From: Planococcus sp. SK3692
Lineage (GTDB): Bacteria > Bacillota > Bacilli > Bacillales_A > Planococcaceae
Assembly: GCF_028890485.2 (NCBI RefSeq)
Contig: NZ_JARCHV010000002.1
Span: forward strand, 496,001-560,000
Direction: 5' to 3'
DNA length: 64,000 bases
The stretch's first letter is position 1; each line of letters opens with the position of its first letter. Under the pieces are notes generated by a model. It saw only the letters and a program-made list of their open reading frames with translations, did no database searches and had not been told where the DNA came from. Position numbers and translations under genes: made by a program. Positions 1-10,019 of the stretch are shown here, piece after piece.

Positions 1-2
1 AC

Positions 3-1274
3 GGGCGTACAGTCGTCATCGACAATTCCTTTGCGGAAGTGGAACAAAGCCCGGTCGGATTCTTTGAATTGTTCAAAGCGATTCCCACAGGGATGTCCGA
101 AGCTTCAAGCATCATCTTCTATATTTTCCTAGTCGGCGGCGCATTCGGCATTATCCGTGCGACGGGCGCGATCGAATCCGGAATCGCGAAAGTGGTCGAT
201 AAGCTCGAGAAGCGCGAAAAGTTTTTGATCCCCATTATTATGATCCTGTTTTCGGTACTCGGTGCCACAATCGGAATGGCGGAGGAAGTTATCATCTTCG
301 TGCCGATCGGCATTGCCGTGGCACGGGCAATCGGCTTTGACGCCATGACCGGAACTGCGATGGTGTCACTCGGTGCAGCGTCCGGTTTTATCGGCGGTAT
401 GCTCAATCCGTTTACGGTCGGGATTGCACAAGGCATTGCGGAATTGCAGATTTTCTCTGGAATCGGCTTCCGCTTCGGTGCGTATATCTTCTTCCTGAGC
501 TTTGCAATTTGGTACGTCATGCGCTATGCGGCGAAAGTGAAAAAAGACCCGACGCAAAGTGTTATCTATGAAATCGAGAAACGTGCCCAGAAATCCTCGA
601 CAAAAGATCAGGCGGAAGCGCTCGGTGCGTTCAACTGGCGCCACGGTATGGTATTCGTGTTCCTAGCAGTCGGCCTTGGCATCAATGTCTACGGTGTATT
701 TGAATGGGGCTGGTATTTGACGGAACTTGCCGCCTCATTTGTGATTATCGGTTTTGCGGCAGGGCTCGTCGGAAACTTGGGCGTCAATCGAATGTTCGAC
801 GCCTTTGTTGACGGCATGAAATTGGTCGTCTTCGGTGCGTTGATCGTCGGGTTTGCCCGTGCGATTCTGGTCATCATGGAGCAGGGCGTCATCATGGATA
901 CGATGATCCACGGCTTATCAAGTGTTATTAGCGGCTTGCCAAATGCCTTGACCGTTATCGGCATGTTCTTCACACAAGTTGTGATCAATTTCTTTATCCC
1001 TTCCGGAAGCGGCCAGGCGGCAACGACAATGCCGATCATGACGCCTTTATCGGATCTATTGTCCATTGAGCGTCAAGTGGCAGTGCTCGCGTATCAATAC
1101 GGAGACGGCATCACCAATTCCATCATTCCGACATCCGCTGCGTTAATGGGTTATTTGGCAGTAGCGGGCATCCCTTATGAAAAATGGGTGAAATTCGTCT
1201 GGAAACTGGTCGTTGGCTGGCTGTTCATTGCGCTCGTCGCACTCGTCATCGCTGTCTTAATCGGCGTTTCATGA
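3..1274 (+). CDS. YfcC-family membrane carrier (5' end outside window)
   Basis: The reading frame is open from the first bases of the window, so the start lies upstream and the N-terminus is missing; the internal GTG at 39 is not the start. The visible part (over 410 residues) is almost entirely hydrophobic, with about ten membrane segments, and ends in a long C-terminal helix. Motifs such as GMAEE and PSGSGQAATTMPIM resemble the YfcC / C4-dicarboxylate-anaerobic-carrier-like group, often annotated as basic amino acid antiporters. The substrate cannot be read from sequence. A hairpin with a T-run follows directly. Confidence 0.8.
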   Translation, partial: GRTVVIDNSFAEVEQSPVGFFELFKAIPTGMSEASSIIFYIFLVGGAFGIIRATGAIESGIAKVVDKLEKREKFLIPIIMILFSVLGATIGMAEEVIIFVPIGIAVARAIGFDAMTGTAMVSLGAASGFIGGMLNPFTVGIAQGIAELQIFSGIGFRFGAYIFFLSFAIWYVMRYAAKVKKDPTQSVIYEIEKRAQKSSTKDQAEALGAFNWRHGMVFVFLAVGLGINVYGVFEWGWYLTELAASFVIIGFAAGLVGNLGVNRMFDAFVDGMKLVVFGALIVGFARAILVIMEQGVIMDTMIHGLSSVISGLPNALTVIGMFFTQVVINFFIPSGSGQAATTMPIMTPLSDLLSIERQVAVLAYQYGDGITNSIIPTSAALMGYLAVAGIPYEKWVKFVWKLVVGWLFIALVALVIAVLIGVS

Positions 1275-1280
1275 ATACAA

Positions 1281-1314
1281 AAAAATCTCCAGTACTAAAT
1301 ATACTGGGGATTTT
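1281..1314 (+). terminator. Intrinsic terminator of the YfcC-type gene
   Basis: The inverted repeat AAAATCTCCAGTA / TACTGGGGATTTT has one G-T wobble and lies seven bases after the stop codon. Its stem is nearly the same sequence as the terminator at 1627-1660. Confidence 0.8.
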
Positions 1315-1419
1315 CAGAGTGTTGAAGAAGTCTGTTAGACAGATATTAAATTAAAAGCTGACGATCTTTTCGACATTCAAAAATCAATGACTTATTCAAG
1401 TATTTGGAGAAGTGTTTGC

Positions 1420-1590
1420 TCGACTCCTGTGGGACTAGCGGGTTTGAGAGACCCCGCAGTGAATGATTAAGCGAAGCATCGCTGAGCCTAATCAATTGCG
1501 ACGCATCTGCTATGCAGATGTGAGAGCACACGGTTTTCGCAGCGAACGAGGAGGCTCGATTCCCGCCCCACGGAAAGCGAGCAATAAACT
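1420..1590. repeat. Structured intergenic element, GACTCC/GGAAAGC family, copy A
   Basis: It begins GTTTGCTC-GACTCC-TGTGGG and ends CCCACGGAAAGC-GAGCAATAAAC. The ends form two nested stems separated by a GACTCC / GGAAAGC internal loop. The interior holds further inverted repeats (GCATCTGC / GCAGATG). Related copies lie at 43670-43790 and 54300-54410. Very similar motifs are common between genes of Bacillales. No protein-coding gene is supported in 1315-1626. Confidence 0.7.
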
Positions 1591-1626
1591 TCAGAAAATA
1601 CAACTACTTTACTTTCTCGACAATCT

Positions 1627-1660
1627 AAAAATCCCCAGCGCTATATGCACTGGGGATTTT
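1627..1660. terminator. Bidirectional terminator of the cystine ABC operon
   Basis: The stem AAAATCCCCAG / CTGGGGATTTT has A- and T-rich flanks on both sides. It lies a few bases beyond the stop codon of the leftward ATPase gene and would also stop rightward transcripts. Confidence 0.8.
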
Positions 1661-1666
1661 CTTTGT

Positions 1667-2416
1667 TCAAATGGTGTCCGTGTCTTGAATTAAATTCAAG
1701 AAGCGTTTCGTGCGTTCTTCTTGTGGGCGATTGAACACCTCGTCCGGTGTGCCGCGTTCAACAATCCGTCCGCTGTCCATGAACAATACTTCATCAGCTG
1801 CGCCTTTTGCAAAACGCATTTCATGGGTGACGACGACCATTGTCATGCCTTCTTGCGCCAAGTCTTTCATGACTTGCAGCACTTCGCCGACAAGTTCAGG
1901 GTCGAGTGCGGAAGTTGGTTCATCGAACAGCATGACTTTTGGTTCGAGCGCGAGCGCGCGGGCAATGCCGACGCGCTGTTGCTGGCCGCCAGACAACTGA
2001 TGCGGGTACGAATCGGCTTTGTCCGACAGTCCGACTTTGTCAAGCAGTGCCAGAGCTTTTTCTTTCGCCTGCGCTTTGTCTTTTTTCTGGACGGTCACAG
2101 GCCCTTCCAAAATATTGTCAAGGGCCGTCATATGGGGAAACAGGTTGTAATGCTGGAACACCATCGCCGATTGTTTGCGGAAGGCCATGATTTGTTTTTT
2201 CGACATCGGTTTCGAGAAGTCAGCAACAAGCCCGCCAATTTCAACAGTTCCCGCACTCGGTTTCTCCAGGATGTTCAGGCAGCGGAGAAACGTAGTTTTG
2301 CCTGAACCGGAAGGACCAATGACAACGATCGTTTGCCCTTTTTCGACGTCGAGGTCGATGCCTTTCAGCACTTCCAGCTCGCCGAAGCTCTTATGCAAAT
2401 TTTTAATTGAAATCAT
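1667..2416 (-). CDS. tcyC: Polar amino acid (cystine-type) ABC transporter ATPase
   Basis: A 249-residue ATPase of the polar-amino-acid importer class. Walker A is GPSGSGKTT (about 34-42), the Q-loop lies in VFQHYNLFP, the signature is LSGGQQQR (141-148), Walker B is VMLFDEP (161-167), and the switch His is in VVTHEMRF. It energises uptake through the permease encoded just upstream. Gene order SBP-permease-ATPase matches B. subtilis tcyABC, and the solute-binding protein looks TcyA-like. Cystine is therefore the best guess, but glutamine or arginine systems have near-identical ATPases. Confidence 0.75.
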   Translation of the reverse strand: MISIKNLHKSFGELEVLKGIDLDVEKGQTIVVIGPSGSGKTTFLRCLNILEKPSAGTVEIGGLVADFSKPMSKKQIMAFRKQSAMVFQHYNLFPHMTALDNILEGPVTVQKKDKAQAKEKALALLDKVGLSDKADSYPHQLSGGQQQRVGIARALALEPKVMLFDEPTSALDPELVGEVLQVMKDLAQEGMTMVVVTHEMRFAKGAADEVLFMDSGRIVERGTPDEVFNRPQEERTKRFLNLIQDTDTI

Positions 2417-2447
2417 AATAAACTCCTATCTATAGATCGATCTGGAT

Positions 2448-3149
2448 TTAACGGGAAACATAACGGTCAAAGCGGTTTTCCAAGCGCCCTTGGACGAGTG
2501 ACAGCAAGAAACAAATAATCCAATAGATCAATGCTGCCTGTCCGTAAAGAAGCAGGAATTCATAATTGGTCGCAGCGATTTGCTGGGCGACGCGGAACAT
2601 TTCCGTAACCAAAATCAACGCGGCAAGAGACGTATCCTTGACCAGGCTGATAAAGGTATTGGAAAGCGGCGGCACCGAGACGCGCGATGCTTGAGGCAAG
2701 ATCACGCGCCGTAAAGTTTGTGAATAAGACATGCCGATTGTATCGGCTGCTTCCCATTGGCCTTTCGGAATCGACAGGATCGCCGCACGAATGACTTCCG
2801 AAGCGTAGGCACCGACATTCAAGGAAAAGCCGATGACAGCGGCCGGGAAGGGATCGATGGTGACGCCGACCGTCGGCAAGCCGTAAAACAGGATAAACAA
2901 TTGGACAAGCAGTGGCGTGCCCCGGATGATCGAGACATAGACACGCGCAATCCATTGCAGAACCCGGACGGTGGAAATGCGGGCAAGCGCTGTGACGACC
3001 GCCAGAAATAGCCCAAGGATAAAAGAAATGACCGAAAGCGGCAAAGTGAATTGCACAGCCGCTTCGATCAAAGGCAGGAAGGAGGACTGGGCAATGTCGC
3101 CAAGCCGTTCCAACCGTTCAGGGTTTGAAAAAATACTATTCAAGTACAT
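2448..3149 (-). CDS. tcyB: Cystine-type ABC transporter permease
   Basis: A 233-residue permease of the His/Glu/Gln/Arg family with about five membrane helices. The cytoplasmic EAA loop is visible ([20 protein letters not shown]), which docks onto the ATPase. The start overlaps the last codons of the binding-protein gene by about 14 bases, which suggests translational coupling, and the ATPase follows after about 30 bases. Substrate assignment rests on operon order and on the binding protein. Confidence 0.75.
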   Translation of the reverse strand: MYLNSIFSNPERLERLGDIAQSSFLPLIEAAVQFTLPLSVISFILGLFLAVVTALARISTVRVLQWIARVYVSIIRGTPLLVQLFILFYGLPTVGVTIDPFPAAVIGFSLNVGAYASEVIRAAILSIPKGQWEAADTIGMSYSQTLRRVILPQASRVSVPPLSNTFISLVKDTSLAALILVTEMFRVAQQIAATNYEFLLLYGQAALIYWIICFLLSLVQGRLENRFDRYVSR

Positions 3150-3960
3150 TTTCGCCGAACCACTTATTGGAGATTTCTTCGTATGTGCCGTCTTCGATCA
3201 TTTCAGCAAGTGCCTCATTTGCTGCTTCAACGAAAGTGTCATTGCCTTTGCGGAATAATAATCCGCTTTGTGCCGCATCGCCCGATTCATCAACGACTTT
3301 GATGCCCGCATCCGGACGCTGGTTCTGGAAATCAAGGACTGTCAAGTTATCGTTGACTGTCGCATCGACACGCCCTGACACCAATAATTCGATTGCCTGG
3401 TTAAAGCCTTCTACGCCTTCGAGCTCTGCGCCGTAGGAAGTCGCCGTTTCTGCGTAGTTGCTAGTCAATGACTGCGCAGATAGCTTGCCTTCCAAATCAT
3501 CAAAACTTTGGATTTCTTCATTGCCTTCAGCTACAACAAGAACGGCTGTTGAAGTGATGTACGGATCTGAGAAATCATAGCTTTCCTGGCGTTCTTCGTT
3601 GATGCCCACTTGGTTGGCGACCATATCAAAACGCTCAGCATCAAGGCCTGCAAACATGGCATCCCATTGTGTTTCGAGGAATTCTGCTTCGACACCGAGG
3701 CGTTCTGCGACTTCGCGGGCAATTTCTACGTCAAACCCTGTTAATTCTCCGCTATCGTCATGGAACGTGAAAGGAGGGTATGTTCCTTCTGTCCCGATGA
3801 CCAAAGTTCCTTCTTCCTGGATTTCAGCGAGCAAGTCCGTTTCGCCTTCTGAGCTGCCAGAGTCTGTATTGTCTGCGTTGTCTGTGTTATCGGAAGATCC
3901 GCAAGCTGCGAGGAATAATGCAGCTGCACCGATCGGCAAAAATGCCCATTGTTTCTTCAT
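3136..3960 (-). CDS. tcyA: Cystine-type solute-binding lipoprotein
   Basis: A 274-residue extracellular binding protein. It has a lipoprotein signal with lipobox LAAC (Cys about 20), then a Ser/Asp/Asn-rich linker, then the family-3 solute-binding domain. The ligand-site pattern [14 protein letters not shown] and GFDVEIA is typical of amino acid binders, and the overall pattern fits TcyA of Bacilli. It is first in a three-gene leftward operon. No known leader RNA was recognised in the 240 bases upstream. An alternative is another polar amino acid or arginine binder. Confidence 0.72.
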   Translation of the reverse strand: MKKQWAFLPIGAAALFLAACGSSDNTDNADNTDSGSSEGETDLLAEIQEEGTLVIGTEGTYPPFTFHDDSGELTGFDVEIAREVAERLGVEAEFLETQWDAMFAGLDAERFDMVANQVGINEERQESYDFSDPYITSTAVLVVAEGNEEIQSFDDLEGKLSAQSLTSNYAETATSYGAELEGVEGFNQAIELLVSGRVDATVNDNLTVLDFQNQRPDAGIKVVDESGDAAQSGLLFRKGNDTFVEAANEALAEMIEDGTYEEISNKWFGENVLE

Positions 3961-4200
3961 CGATGGTTCCCCATTTCATAAAATGATTGCCTTTATGGCG
4001 TTGTTGTTCTATTTAAGCATATTAAAGCATACCTGTATAGTAGGTTTAATCGGCTGACTAAAATAAGTAAAAGCCATTGTTTTTTTAAAGAGAACAATTT
4101 ATAATGACTCTAACGAAAAGCTTGATATGAAAGCATTTGGAAAGATAAAAATGTATTTCTAGAGCGGACAAATGTTTTATAGAAAAGGAGTGCTTGAAAA

Positions 4201-5145
4201 ATGAAACGAATCATGGTGACAGGAGCTTTAGGGCAAATCGGCTCGGAATTAGTAGGCAAATTGCGTGAAATCTATGGTGCGGAAAATGTATTGGCAACTG
4301 ATATCCGGCCTTCCGAAAATCAAGACGGTCCTTTCGAGATCTTGGACGTGACAGACGCAGAACGCATGCTGACCTTGGCACGCGATTTTAATGCCGATAC
4401 GATGATCCATATGGCAGCGCTTTTGTCTGCGACAGCAGAAGAAAAGCCGCTGCTCGCATGGAACTTGAATATGGGCGGCTTGGTCAATGCCCTTGAAGCG
4501 GCCCGTGAGCTCGATATGCAATTTTTCACGCCGAGTTCAATCGGTGCGTTTGGGCCTTCAACGCCAAAAAACGACACTCCGCAAGACACCTTACAACGCC
4601 CGACGACGATGTACGGCGTCAATAAAGTAGCAGGGGAACTGCTTTGTGATTATTACTTCACGAAATTCGATGTCGATACACGCGGTCTCCGTTTTCCTGG
4701 CTTGATTTCGAACGTTGCACCTCCAGGCGGCGGCACAACAGACTACGCCGTAGATATCTATTACCAAGCAATCGAAAAAGGCAGCTACACTTCTTATATT
4801 GCAGAAGGCACCCGCATGGACATGATGTATATGCCGGATGCGCTTCAGGCGATTATCGACTTGATGGAAGCCGACGCGGATAAGCTCGTTCACCGCAATG
4901 CATTCAATGTAACAGCGATGAGTTTTGAACCGGAAGAAATTGCTGCATCGATCCGCAAGCACATCCCGGAATTCCAGTTAAATTATGAGGTCGACCCGGT
5001 GCGCCAGGCGATTGCTGCCAGCTGGCCGGATAATATCGATGCCAGTGCCGCAAAAGATGAATGGAACTTCAAAACAGCGTATGATTTGGACGCCATGACG
5101 GCAGACATGCTCGAAAAATTAAAGCAAAAATTGCAGCAAGCATAA
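4201..5145 (+). CDS. tdh: L-threonine 3-dehydrogenase, short-chain (epimerase-like) type
   Basis: A 314-residue NAD-dependent enzyme of the extended SDR/epimerase fold. It oxidises threonine to 2-amino-3-ketobutyrate. The Rossmann glycine motif GALGQIGSE lies at residues 8-16, the acidic residue that selects NAD is in ATDIRP, and the catalytic YxxxK is MYGVNK in the middle of the protein. A strong RBS (AAAAGGAG) precedes the ATG. The usual partner kbl is not adjacent. Length and motifs match the SDR-type threonine dehydrogenases rather than the zinc MDR type. Confidence 0.85.
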   Translation: MKRIMVTGALGQIGSELVGKLREIYGAENVLATDIRPSENQDGPFEILDVTDAERMLTLARDFNADTMIHMAALLSATAEEKPLLAWNLNMGGLVNALEAARELDMQFFTPSSIGAFGPSTPKNDTPQDTLQRPTTMYGVNKVAGELLCDYYFTKFDVDTRGLRFPGLISNVAPPGGGTTDYAVDIYYQAIEKGSYTSYIAEGTRMDMMYMPDALQAIIDLMEADADKLVHRNAFNVTAMSFEPEEIAASIRKHIPEFQLNYEVDPVRQAIAASWPDNIDASAAKDEWNFKTAYDLDAMTADMLEKLKQKLQQA

Positions 5146-5147
5146 GA

Positions 5148-5186
5148 AAAGGCGCTTTTCCGAAACCGGAAAAGCGCCTTTTTCTA
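5148..5186. terminator. Bidirectional terminator between tdh and yjiH
   Basis: The inverted repeat AAGGCGCTTTTCCG / CGGAAAAGCGCCTT has an A-run on one side and a T-run on the other, placed between two converging genes. Confidence 0.9.
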
Positions 5187-5192
5187 TCTTTA

Positions 5193-6545
5193 TTAGAACA
5201 AGAGGTGTGCCACGCCAACAACGATCGGCAAAGCGATGACTGTGCGCAACAGGAAGACGACGATCAAATCGAAAATATTGACCGGGATTTTGGAGCCGAG
5301 CAACAAGCCACCGACTTCTGACATATAGATCAATTGCGTAACAGACATGGTCGCAACGACAAAGCGCGTCATTTCGGATTCGATGCCTGATCCGAGAATG
5401 GCCGGCAAGAACATGTCAGCAAAACCGACGACCATCAATTGTGCAGCTTCTGCAGCTTCAGGAACGCCGAGAAGATTCAAATACGGTTCGAACGGTGCGC
5501 CGAGAATGACGAAGGTTGAAGTGTATTCCGCGAGAATCAAGGCGATCGTACCAAACGCCATGACGACAGGCGCTACTCCAATCCACATATCGAGTACGTT
5601 CTTCATGCCATCTGAGAAGAAGTTAGCGACTGAGCGGTTGCGGTTTGCCTTATCAAGTGCTTTCTCAAGGCCGTGTGATGCCAGGCCTTGACCATCCGGT
5701 ACATCCTCAGAAAGAGATTCTTGCGGCGAACCATCCATGAATTCCGTTTTTTTCTGTGCAAGTGGATAGATGCGCGGCATGATAAGTGCCAAAATCAAAC
5801 CTGCAAGCACGACTGTGGCGTAGTACGGGAGGAAATATGTGCCAAGGCCGATTTCTTCAATAACAACGATGGCGAACGTAATTGAGACGACGGAGAAAGT
5901 CGTTCCAATAATCGCGGCTTCGCGCTGTGTGTATTTATTGTCTTCATATTGCTTGCTCGTGAGCAAGACGCCGATTGTACCATCGCCGACCCATGAGGCC
6001 AAAGCATCAATAGAAGAACGTCCAGGAAGTCGGAACAGCGGGCGCATGATTTTAACCATCATGGTACCGAAAAACTCTAGCAAGCCAAAGTTCATCAAAA
6101 GCGGCAAGAACAGGCCGGCGAAAAGGAAGATCGTGAACAGGAATGACAGCAAGCCGTCTCCTGACAACAGCAAGCCACCGGTATTTTCGTTCCACACCGG
6201 CTCAGGGCCGACTTGGAATAGCACCATGAAAGCAAAAACAGCAGCGACAACCCGCGTCAATGTCCAGAACAAGTTGACGTTGAACAATTTCTCGAAAAAC
6301 GGAACGGTATCGGATGTGTTCTCTTTTTTGGCAATAAAGACCAAAGAGCCGAGGGCGGCGATGATCAAAATGACCAGCATGACCCAAGGGACGAATGATT
6401 CGATCTGTCCGGCCATAATGCCTGCAAGGACGGCGATCGTCACTTTCCATCCTTCATCTGTTGGAATCGGGATGAGGAACAAAAGGATCCCCAGGAAAGA
6501 CGGGATCAGGAATAATAACCAAGTAGAAGCTGAAAACTTTTTCAA
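5193..6545 (-). CDS. YjiH-family membrane protein (nucleoside-recognition/gate domain)
   Basis: A 450-residue polytopic membrane protein. The first third has four to five helices. A central GATE/nucleoside-recognition stretch (WVGDGTIGVLLTSKQYE and TTFSVVSITFAIVV) is followed by a charged cytoplasmic loop at about 270-300 and more helices. The family is annotated YjiH; its transported compound is not established. It is monocistronic and converges with tdh. About 300 bases without a gene lie upstream, AT-rich near the start as expected for a promoter. Confidence 0.75.
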   Translation of the reverse strand: MKKFSASTWLLFLIPSFLGILLFLIPIPTDEGWKVTIAVLAGIMAGQIESFVPWVMLVILIIAALGSLVFIAKKENTSDTVPFFEKLFNVNLFWTLTRVVAAVFAFMVLFQVGPEPVWNENTGGLLLSGDGLLSFLFTIFLFAGLFLPLLMNFGLLEFFGTMMVKIMRPLFRLPGRSSIDALASWVGDGTIGVLLTSKQYEDNKYTQREAAIIGTTFSVVSITFAIVVIEEIGLGTYFLPYYATVVLAGLILALIMPRIYPLAQKKTEFMDGSPQESLSEDVPDGQGLASHGLEKALDKANRNRSVANFFSDGMKNVLDMWIGVAPVVMAFGTIALILAEYTSTFVILGAPFEPYLNLLGVPEAAEAAQLMVVGFADMFLPAILGSGIESEMTRFVVATMSVTQLIYMSEVGGLLLGSKIPVNIFDLIVVFLLRTVIALPIVVGVAHLLF

Positions 6546-6784
6546 AATAGTATTCCCCTTTTCTCTTTATTGTATGAATAAACGCAAAGTATACTAATTA
6601 TACAACACTTTCCCCTTTGGAACCGCTGTCATTAGTAATGTTTATATTATCTGAAAACATCCGAAAATAATAGTATTTTTAAGAAAGAAAATCTTATTGC
6701 TGAATATGGATAATGTTGGTGAAACATCCTTTGCTGTTGGATGGTCGGTAGAAAGCGGAGGGCGTCGCCGTTTATTAACAGGAT

Positions 6785-6829
6785 AAAAAAATCCCGCCTC
6801 ACATGTCTTTTTGACATGCAAGGCAGGAT
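6785..6829 (-). terminator. Terminator of the yojF-bshB2 operon
   Basis: On the minus strand, ATCCTGCCTTGCATGTC pairs imperfectly with GACATGTGAGGCGGGAT and a T-run follows, just beyond the bshB2 stop codon. The rest of 6546-6784 shows no gene. Confidence 0.85.
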
Positions 6830-6842
6830 GCAGTTCAGGATT

Positions 6843-7523
6843 TTACTCGAAATCCTGGTCCCAACGATAAGTGTAGAAGCGTTCAAGGGTTAACCAGTTT
6901 TCGGTTTCAGTGTCGCCGTTTTGCAGCTTATGCTCCATTTCCTCGAGCATCCAGGCAGTTTGCGAAATATGAGCTTTCATTGAATTCATCTTATGTTCGC
7001 GAACAGGCTTGATATCGTAGACAATATCAGGCTCGCCGAGCACATCCAGCGTATTGTTGGCGAATGCCACGCAATGGAGTTTCGGACGGTCTGTCATGCG
7101 CCGCACAGCGCGAACTACAGCGCGCGCCGTTGCTTCGTGGTCAGGATGCACAGCGAAGTCGGGGTAGAAGGTGATGATCAAGGAAGGATTGGTTTCTTCA
7201 ATCAGTTCTTCCATCATGCGCACCATTTTTTCATCGTCTTCAAATTCCAAAGTCTTGTCGCGTAGGCCCATCATGCGAAGATCCGTCAAGCCCATCGCTT
7301 CTGCGGAGGCAAGAAGTTCTTTCTTGCGGATAGCAGGCAGGGATTCACGCGTCGCAAACGGCGGATTGCCGAGATTGCGGCCCATTTCGCCAAGCGTCAA
7401 GCAGGCGTATGTAACGGGCGTTCCTTGTTGGATATGAGTCGTGATCGTTCCCGACACTCCGAACGCTTCGTCGTCGGGGTGGGGGAAGATGACCAGTACA
7501 TGTCGTTCTTTCGGGATGGTCAT
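6843..7523 (-). CDS. bshB2: Bacillithiol biosynthesis deacetylase BshB2
   Basis: A 226-residue zinc hydrolase of the LmbE-like PIG-L family. In bacillithiol synthesis it removes the acetyl group from GlcNAc-malate. The zinc motif HPDDE lies at residues 15-19 and the second metal motif is AVHPDHEA near residue 128. It sits 12 bases behind the yojF gene, as in B. subtilis yojF-yojG, which supports BshB2 rather than the paralog BshB1. Bacillithiol is the main low-molecular-weight thiol of these Firmicutes. Confidence 0.9.
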   Translation of the reverse strand: MTIPKERHVLVIFPHPDDEAFGVSGTITTHIQQGTPVTYACLTLGEMGRNLGNPPFATRESLPAIRKKELLASAEAMGLTDLRMMGLRDKTLEFEDDEKMVRMMEELIEETNPSLIITFYPDFAVHPDHEATARAVVRAVRRMTDRPKLHCVAFANNTLDVLGEPDIVYDIKPVREHKMNSMKAHISQTAWMLEEMEHKLQNGDTETENWLTLERFYTYRWDQDFE

Positions 7524-7535
7524 TGAATTTCCTCC

Positions 7536-7886
7536 TTAATAGCTGAACGGTGTTTCGCTGATTTGCAGCGCCACCGCCAATTTTCCGGTTCCGTCGTGCC
7601 CTGCAAGCAGCAAACGGCCTTCTTCATCGATTTCGAAATGGGTGATACCCTGTGCATAGACCCAGCCTTGCGGGAGTTTCAGCCCGACACGGTGGGGGCT
7701 GTCGCCGACGACTTTTCCCAGTTCGAAGTTAATGACGACATTGCGGATGAATGCCCCGGCGTTGAAAAAGCCTTCATTGAAATGGCTGGCGTAGCTGCCA
7801 TTCGTCGTTTCCAGGTGAAGGTAGACGTCCTTGCCGACGAATGAATCGATCGCCGCTTGGAGTTGGTTGACTTCTACTAGTTCCAT
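7536..7886 (-). CDS. yojF: YojF family protein (DUF1806)
   Basis: A 116-residue protein of a small beta-rich family with no known catalytic residues. It shares an operon with bshB2 here and in B. subtilis, so a helper role in bacillithiol metabolism is inferred from context. The start has a clear RBS (TAGGAGGAAC). No signal peptide or membrane segment is present. Confidence 0.85.
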   Translation of the reverse strand: MELVEVNQLQAAIDSFVGKDVYLHLETTNGSYASHFNEGFFNAGAFIRNVVINFELGKVVGDSPHRVGLKLPQGWVYAQGITHFEIDEEGRLLLAGHDGTGKLAVALQISETPFSY

Positions 7887-7960
7887 GGTGTTCCTCCTAA
7901 TTAAATCGGTATTCTATCAGTATAAGGAACTCTGGGGATGATTGCGATTAGTACGCTCGG

Positions 7961-7990
7961 AAAAAAAGAGAGCGCCGGGGCGCCCTCTTT
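7961..7990 (-). terminator. Terminator of pdxK
   Basis: The stem AAAGAGAGCGCC / GGCGCCCTCTTT (one unpaired position) flanked by an A-run gives a T-run on the minus strand. Confidence 0.85.
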
Positions 7991-8010
7991 CTATTGTTTA
8001 TTGAATGGGA

Positions 8011-8844
8011 TTACAATTCCACAACGTCCACTTCGGATTTGTGGAATTTATTCGCCGCTCCGTGCATGACAGGGCCAACGTATTCGTTCAGCTTCCAGCC
8101 GTGCGCAATTGCTGTTGAGACAAAGATTTTCGCGTTGTATACCGCGTCTTTGACCGATTGGCCGTTGGCAAGGTTGGCTGTGATCGCCGCTGCGAATGTA
8201 CAGCCGGCGCCGTGGTTATAAGTCGTATCGGTTTTCTCAGCCGTCAACAGGTAATGTTTCTCCCCGTCGTACAGAAGATCGGCCGCTTTTTCATGCTTCA
8301 ATTGCTTGCCGCCTTTGATGACGACGAATTTTGCACCGTGTGCGTGGATCTTTTCTGCCGCTTTTTGCAGGTCTTCAACCGTGTGAAGCGTGCCGAGGCC
8401 TGATAACTGGCCAGCTTCCACGAGGTTCGGTGTCACGACTTTTGCGTGCGGCAGCAAGTATTTAACCATCGCATCGACGTTTTCAGGAAACAGCACTTCG
8501 TCTTCGCCTTTACAAGCCATGACCGGATCGATGACGACATCCGTAATACCGGATGCTTCGATGGCCTTGCCGGCCATTTCGATGATATCGACAGTCGGCA
8601 GCATGCCGGTTTTCAACGAGTCGATGCCGGTGGAGAACGCTGTTTTCAACTGGGCATCGAGCGTATCGAGCGCGATCGGGTGGATGCCGTGGCTCCAATG
8701 GTTATCAGGATCCATCGTGACGATGACTGTCAGTGCATTCATGCCGTACGTGCCATGTTCCTGGAACGTTTTGAGGTCGGCCTGGATGCCAGCGCCACCG
8801 GAAGTATCGGATCCTGCAATGGTGAGTGTCTTTTTGAGTGTCAT
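8011..8844 (-). CDS. pdxK: Pyridoxine/pyridoxal/pyridoxamine kinase
   Basis: A 277-residue ribokinase-fold kinase of the ThiD-like type. It phosphorylates vitamin B6 vitamers. The N-terminal substrate motif is AGSDTSGGAGIQADLK and the C-terminal anion hole is NHGAGCTFAAA. Wording such as YGMNALTVIVTMDP closely follows B. subtilis PdxK (YwdB) rather than hydroxymethylpyrimidine kinase ThiD. It is monocistronic with its own terminator. Residual doubt remains because PdxK and ThiD activities overlap in this subfamily. Confidence 0.87.
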   Translation of the reverse strand: MTLKKTLTIAGSDTSGGAGIQADLKTFQEHGTYGMNALTVIVTMDPDNHWSHGIHPIALDTLDAQLKTAFSTGIDSLKTGMLPTVDIIEMAGKAIEASGITDVVIDPVMACKGEDEVLFPENVDAMVKYLLPHAKVVTPNLVEAGQLSGLGTLHTVEDLQKAAEKIHAHGAKFVVIKGGKQLKHEKAADLLYDGEKHYLLTAEKTDTTYNHGAGCTFAAAITANLANGQSVKDAVYNAKIFVSTAIAHGWKLNEYVGPVMHGAANKFHKSEVDVVEL

Positions 8845-8904
8845 AAGTCAATCTCCTTTAAGCTATTTAGTCATTGAGTTAATTTTATAGAAATTTTGCA
8901 TTAT

Positions 8905-9159
8905 TTACAAAGGTTTGGGCCTGTGTGGCCATGCCAAAGCCAGCACTGTCGCAATGGAAGCAAGAGAAAATAATAGCGTGATGCCTCCGATGACCCAGTG
9001 GCCGCTAGTGAAGAGGCCAACTGCCATTACCAATGTTAAAATGGCTGCTAGAACAATCAAGCCGATCAGGCAGCCCATGCCGGCGCGTTTGGCGCTTCCG
9101 GGTGCGCTATCGCCTTTCGTTTTGGAGATATCAGAAATCCTTTGCCGCCAGTCTGCCAT
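8905..9159 (-). CDS. Small two-helix membrane protein, unknown function
   Basis: An 84-residue protein starting MADWRQR, chosen because AAAGGGGCGG precedes this ATG at proper spacing; a longer upstream reading has no RBS. A polar N-terminal third (residues 1-30) is followed by two hydrophobic helices (about 33-55 and 60-78) and a short basic tail. It lies between pdxK and divergent ung. I do not recognise the family. Confidence 0.6.
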   Translation of the reverse strand: MADWRQRISDISKTKGDSAPGSAKRAGMGCLIGLIVLAAILTLVMAVGLFTSGHWVIGGITLLFSLASIATVLALAWPHRPKPL

Positions 9160-9285
9160 GTGTATTCCGCCCCTTTGTTCCATCGTAACACGGCGGCGTG
9201 GTGAATTGAAGCGCTTGCAGACAGAGTTCGCTAGGGAGAAATCGGGTATTGAATAGAAAAATGATTTACCAAAGGAGTAGATACA

Positions 9286-9960
9286 ATGGCGAAACAAATT
9301 TTTACTAATGACTGGCAGGAAATCTTAGGTCAAGAATTCGGCAAAACTTATTACTTGGAACTAAGGGAGTTTTTAAAACAAGAATACGCCAACGAAATCA
9401 TTTATCCGGTAAAGGAGGATATTTGGAATGCCTTTGAACATACGGCTTATGGAGACGTCAAAGCGGTCATCCTTGGACAAGATCCCTATCACGGCCCGAA
9501 TCAAGCGCACGGTTTGAGCTTTTCCGTCCAGCCGGGGATTGCCCATCCGCCGAGCCTGCGCAATATCTTCAAGGAACTTGAAGACGATCTTGGCTGCACG
9601 AAACCGGTGGACGGCACCTTGACGAAATGGTCTGACCAAGGGGTGCTTATGCTTAACACCGTCTTGACGGTAAGGCAAGGACAAGCGCATTCACATCAGA
9701 AAAGAGGCTGGGAGCAGTTCACGGACGAAGTGATTCGGAAATTATCTGAGCGTGAAGAACCGGTCATTTTCATTTTATGGGGCAAGCCTGCACAGATGAA
9801 AAAACGGCTGATCGATACCGAGCGCCACGACATCATCGAAGCGCCTCATCCGAGCCCGCTCAGTGCACATCGCGGATTTTTCGGCAGCAAGCCGTTCTCA
9901 AAAGTGAACAAGCTGTTACAATCCCGCGGCGAAGAACCGATTGATTTCTGCCTGGACTGA
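9286..9960 (+). CDS. ung: Uracil-DNA glycosylase
   Basis: A 224-residue family-1 UDG. It excises uracil from DNA to start base-excision repair. The water-activating motif GQDPYHGP lies at 64-71 (Asp66), and the C-terminal leucine-loop motif HPSPLS at 188-193 carries the catalytic His. Length is normal. The RBS AAAGGAG precedes the ATG. As in B. subtilis, ywdI and ywdK follow. Confidence 0.95.
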   Translation: MAKQIFTNDWQEILGQEFGKTYYLELREFLKQEYANEIIYPVKEDIWNAFEHTAYGDVKAVILGQDPYHGPNQAHGLSFSVQPGIAHPPSLRNIFKELEDDLGCTKPVDGTLTKWSDQGVLMLNTVLTVRQGQAHSHQKRGWEQFTDEVIRKLSEREEPVIFILWGKPAQMKKRLIDTERHDIIEAPHPSPLSAHRGFFGSKPFSKVNKLLQSRGEEPIDFCLD

Positions 9961-10019
9961 CGAATCCGGCGGGCACGTGGTAAACTGGATGGGACTAACA
10001 GCGAGAGGGGCCATGACAC

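Noticed and set aside
3961-4200. A known riboswitch or T-box before the cystine ABC operon
   Set aside because: No conserved T-box, S-box or other leader motif could be found on the minus strand in this gap.
8905-9297. Longer version of the small membrane protein with 46 extra N-terminal residues
   Set aside because: The extension overlaps the ung start, lacks an RBS and breaks the membrane-protein pattern; the ATG at 9159 has a good RBS.
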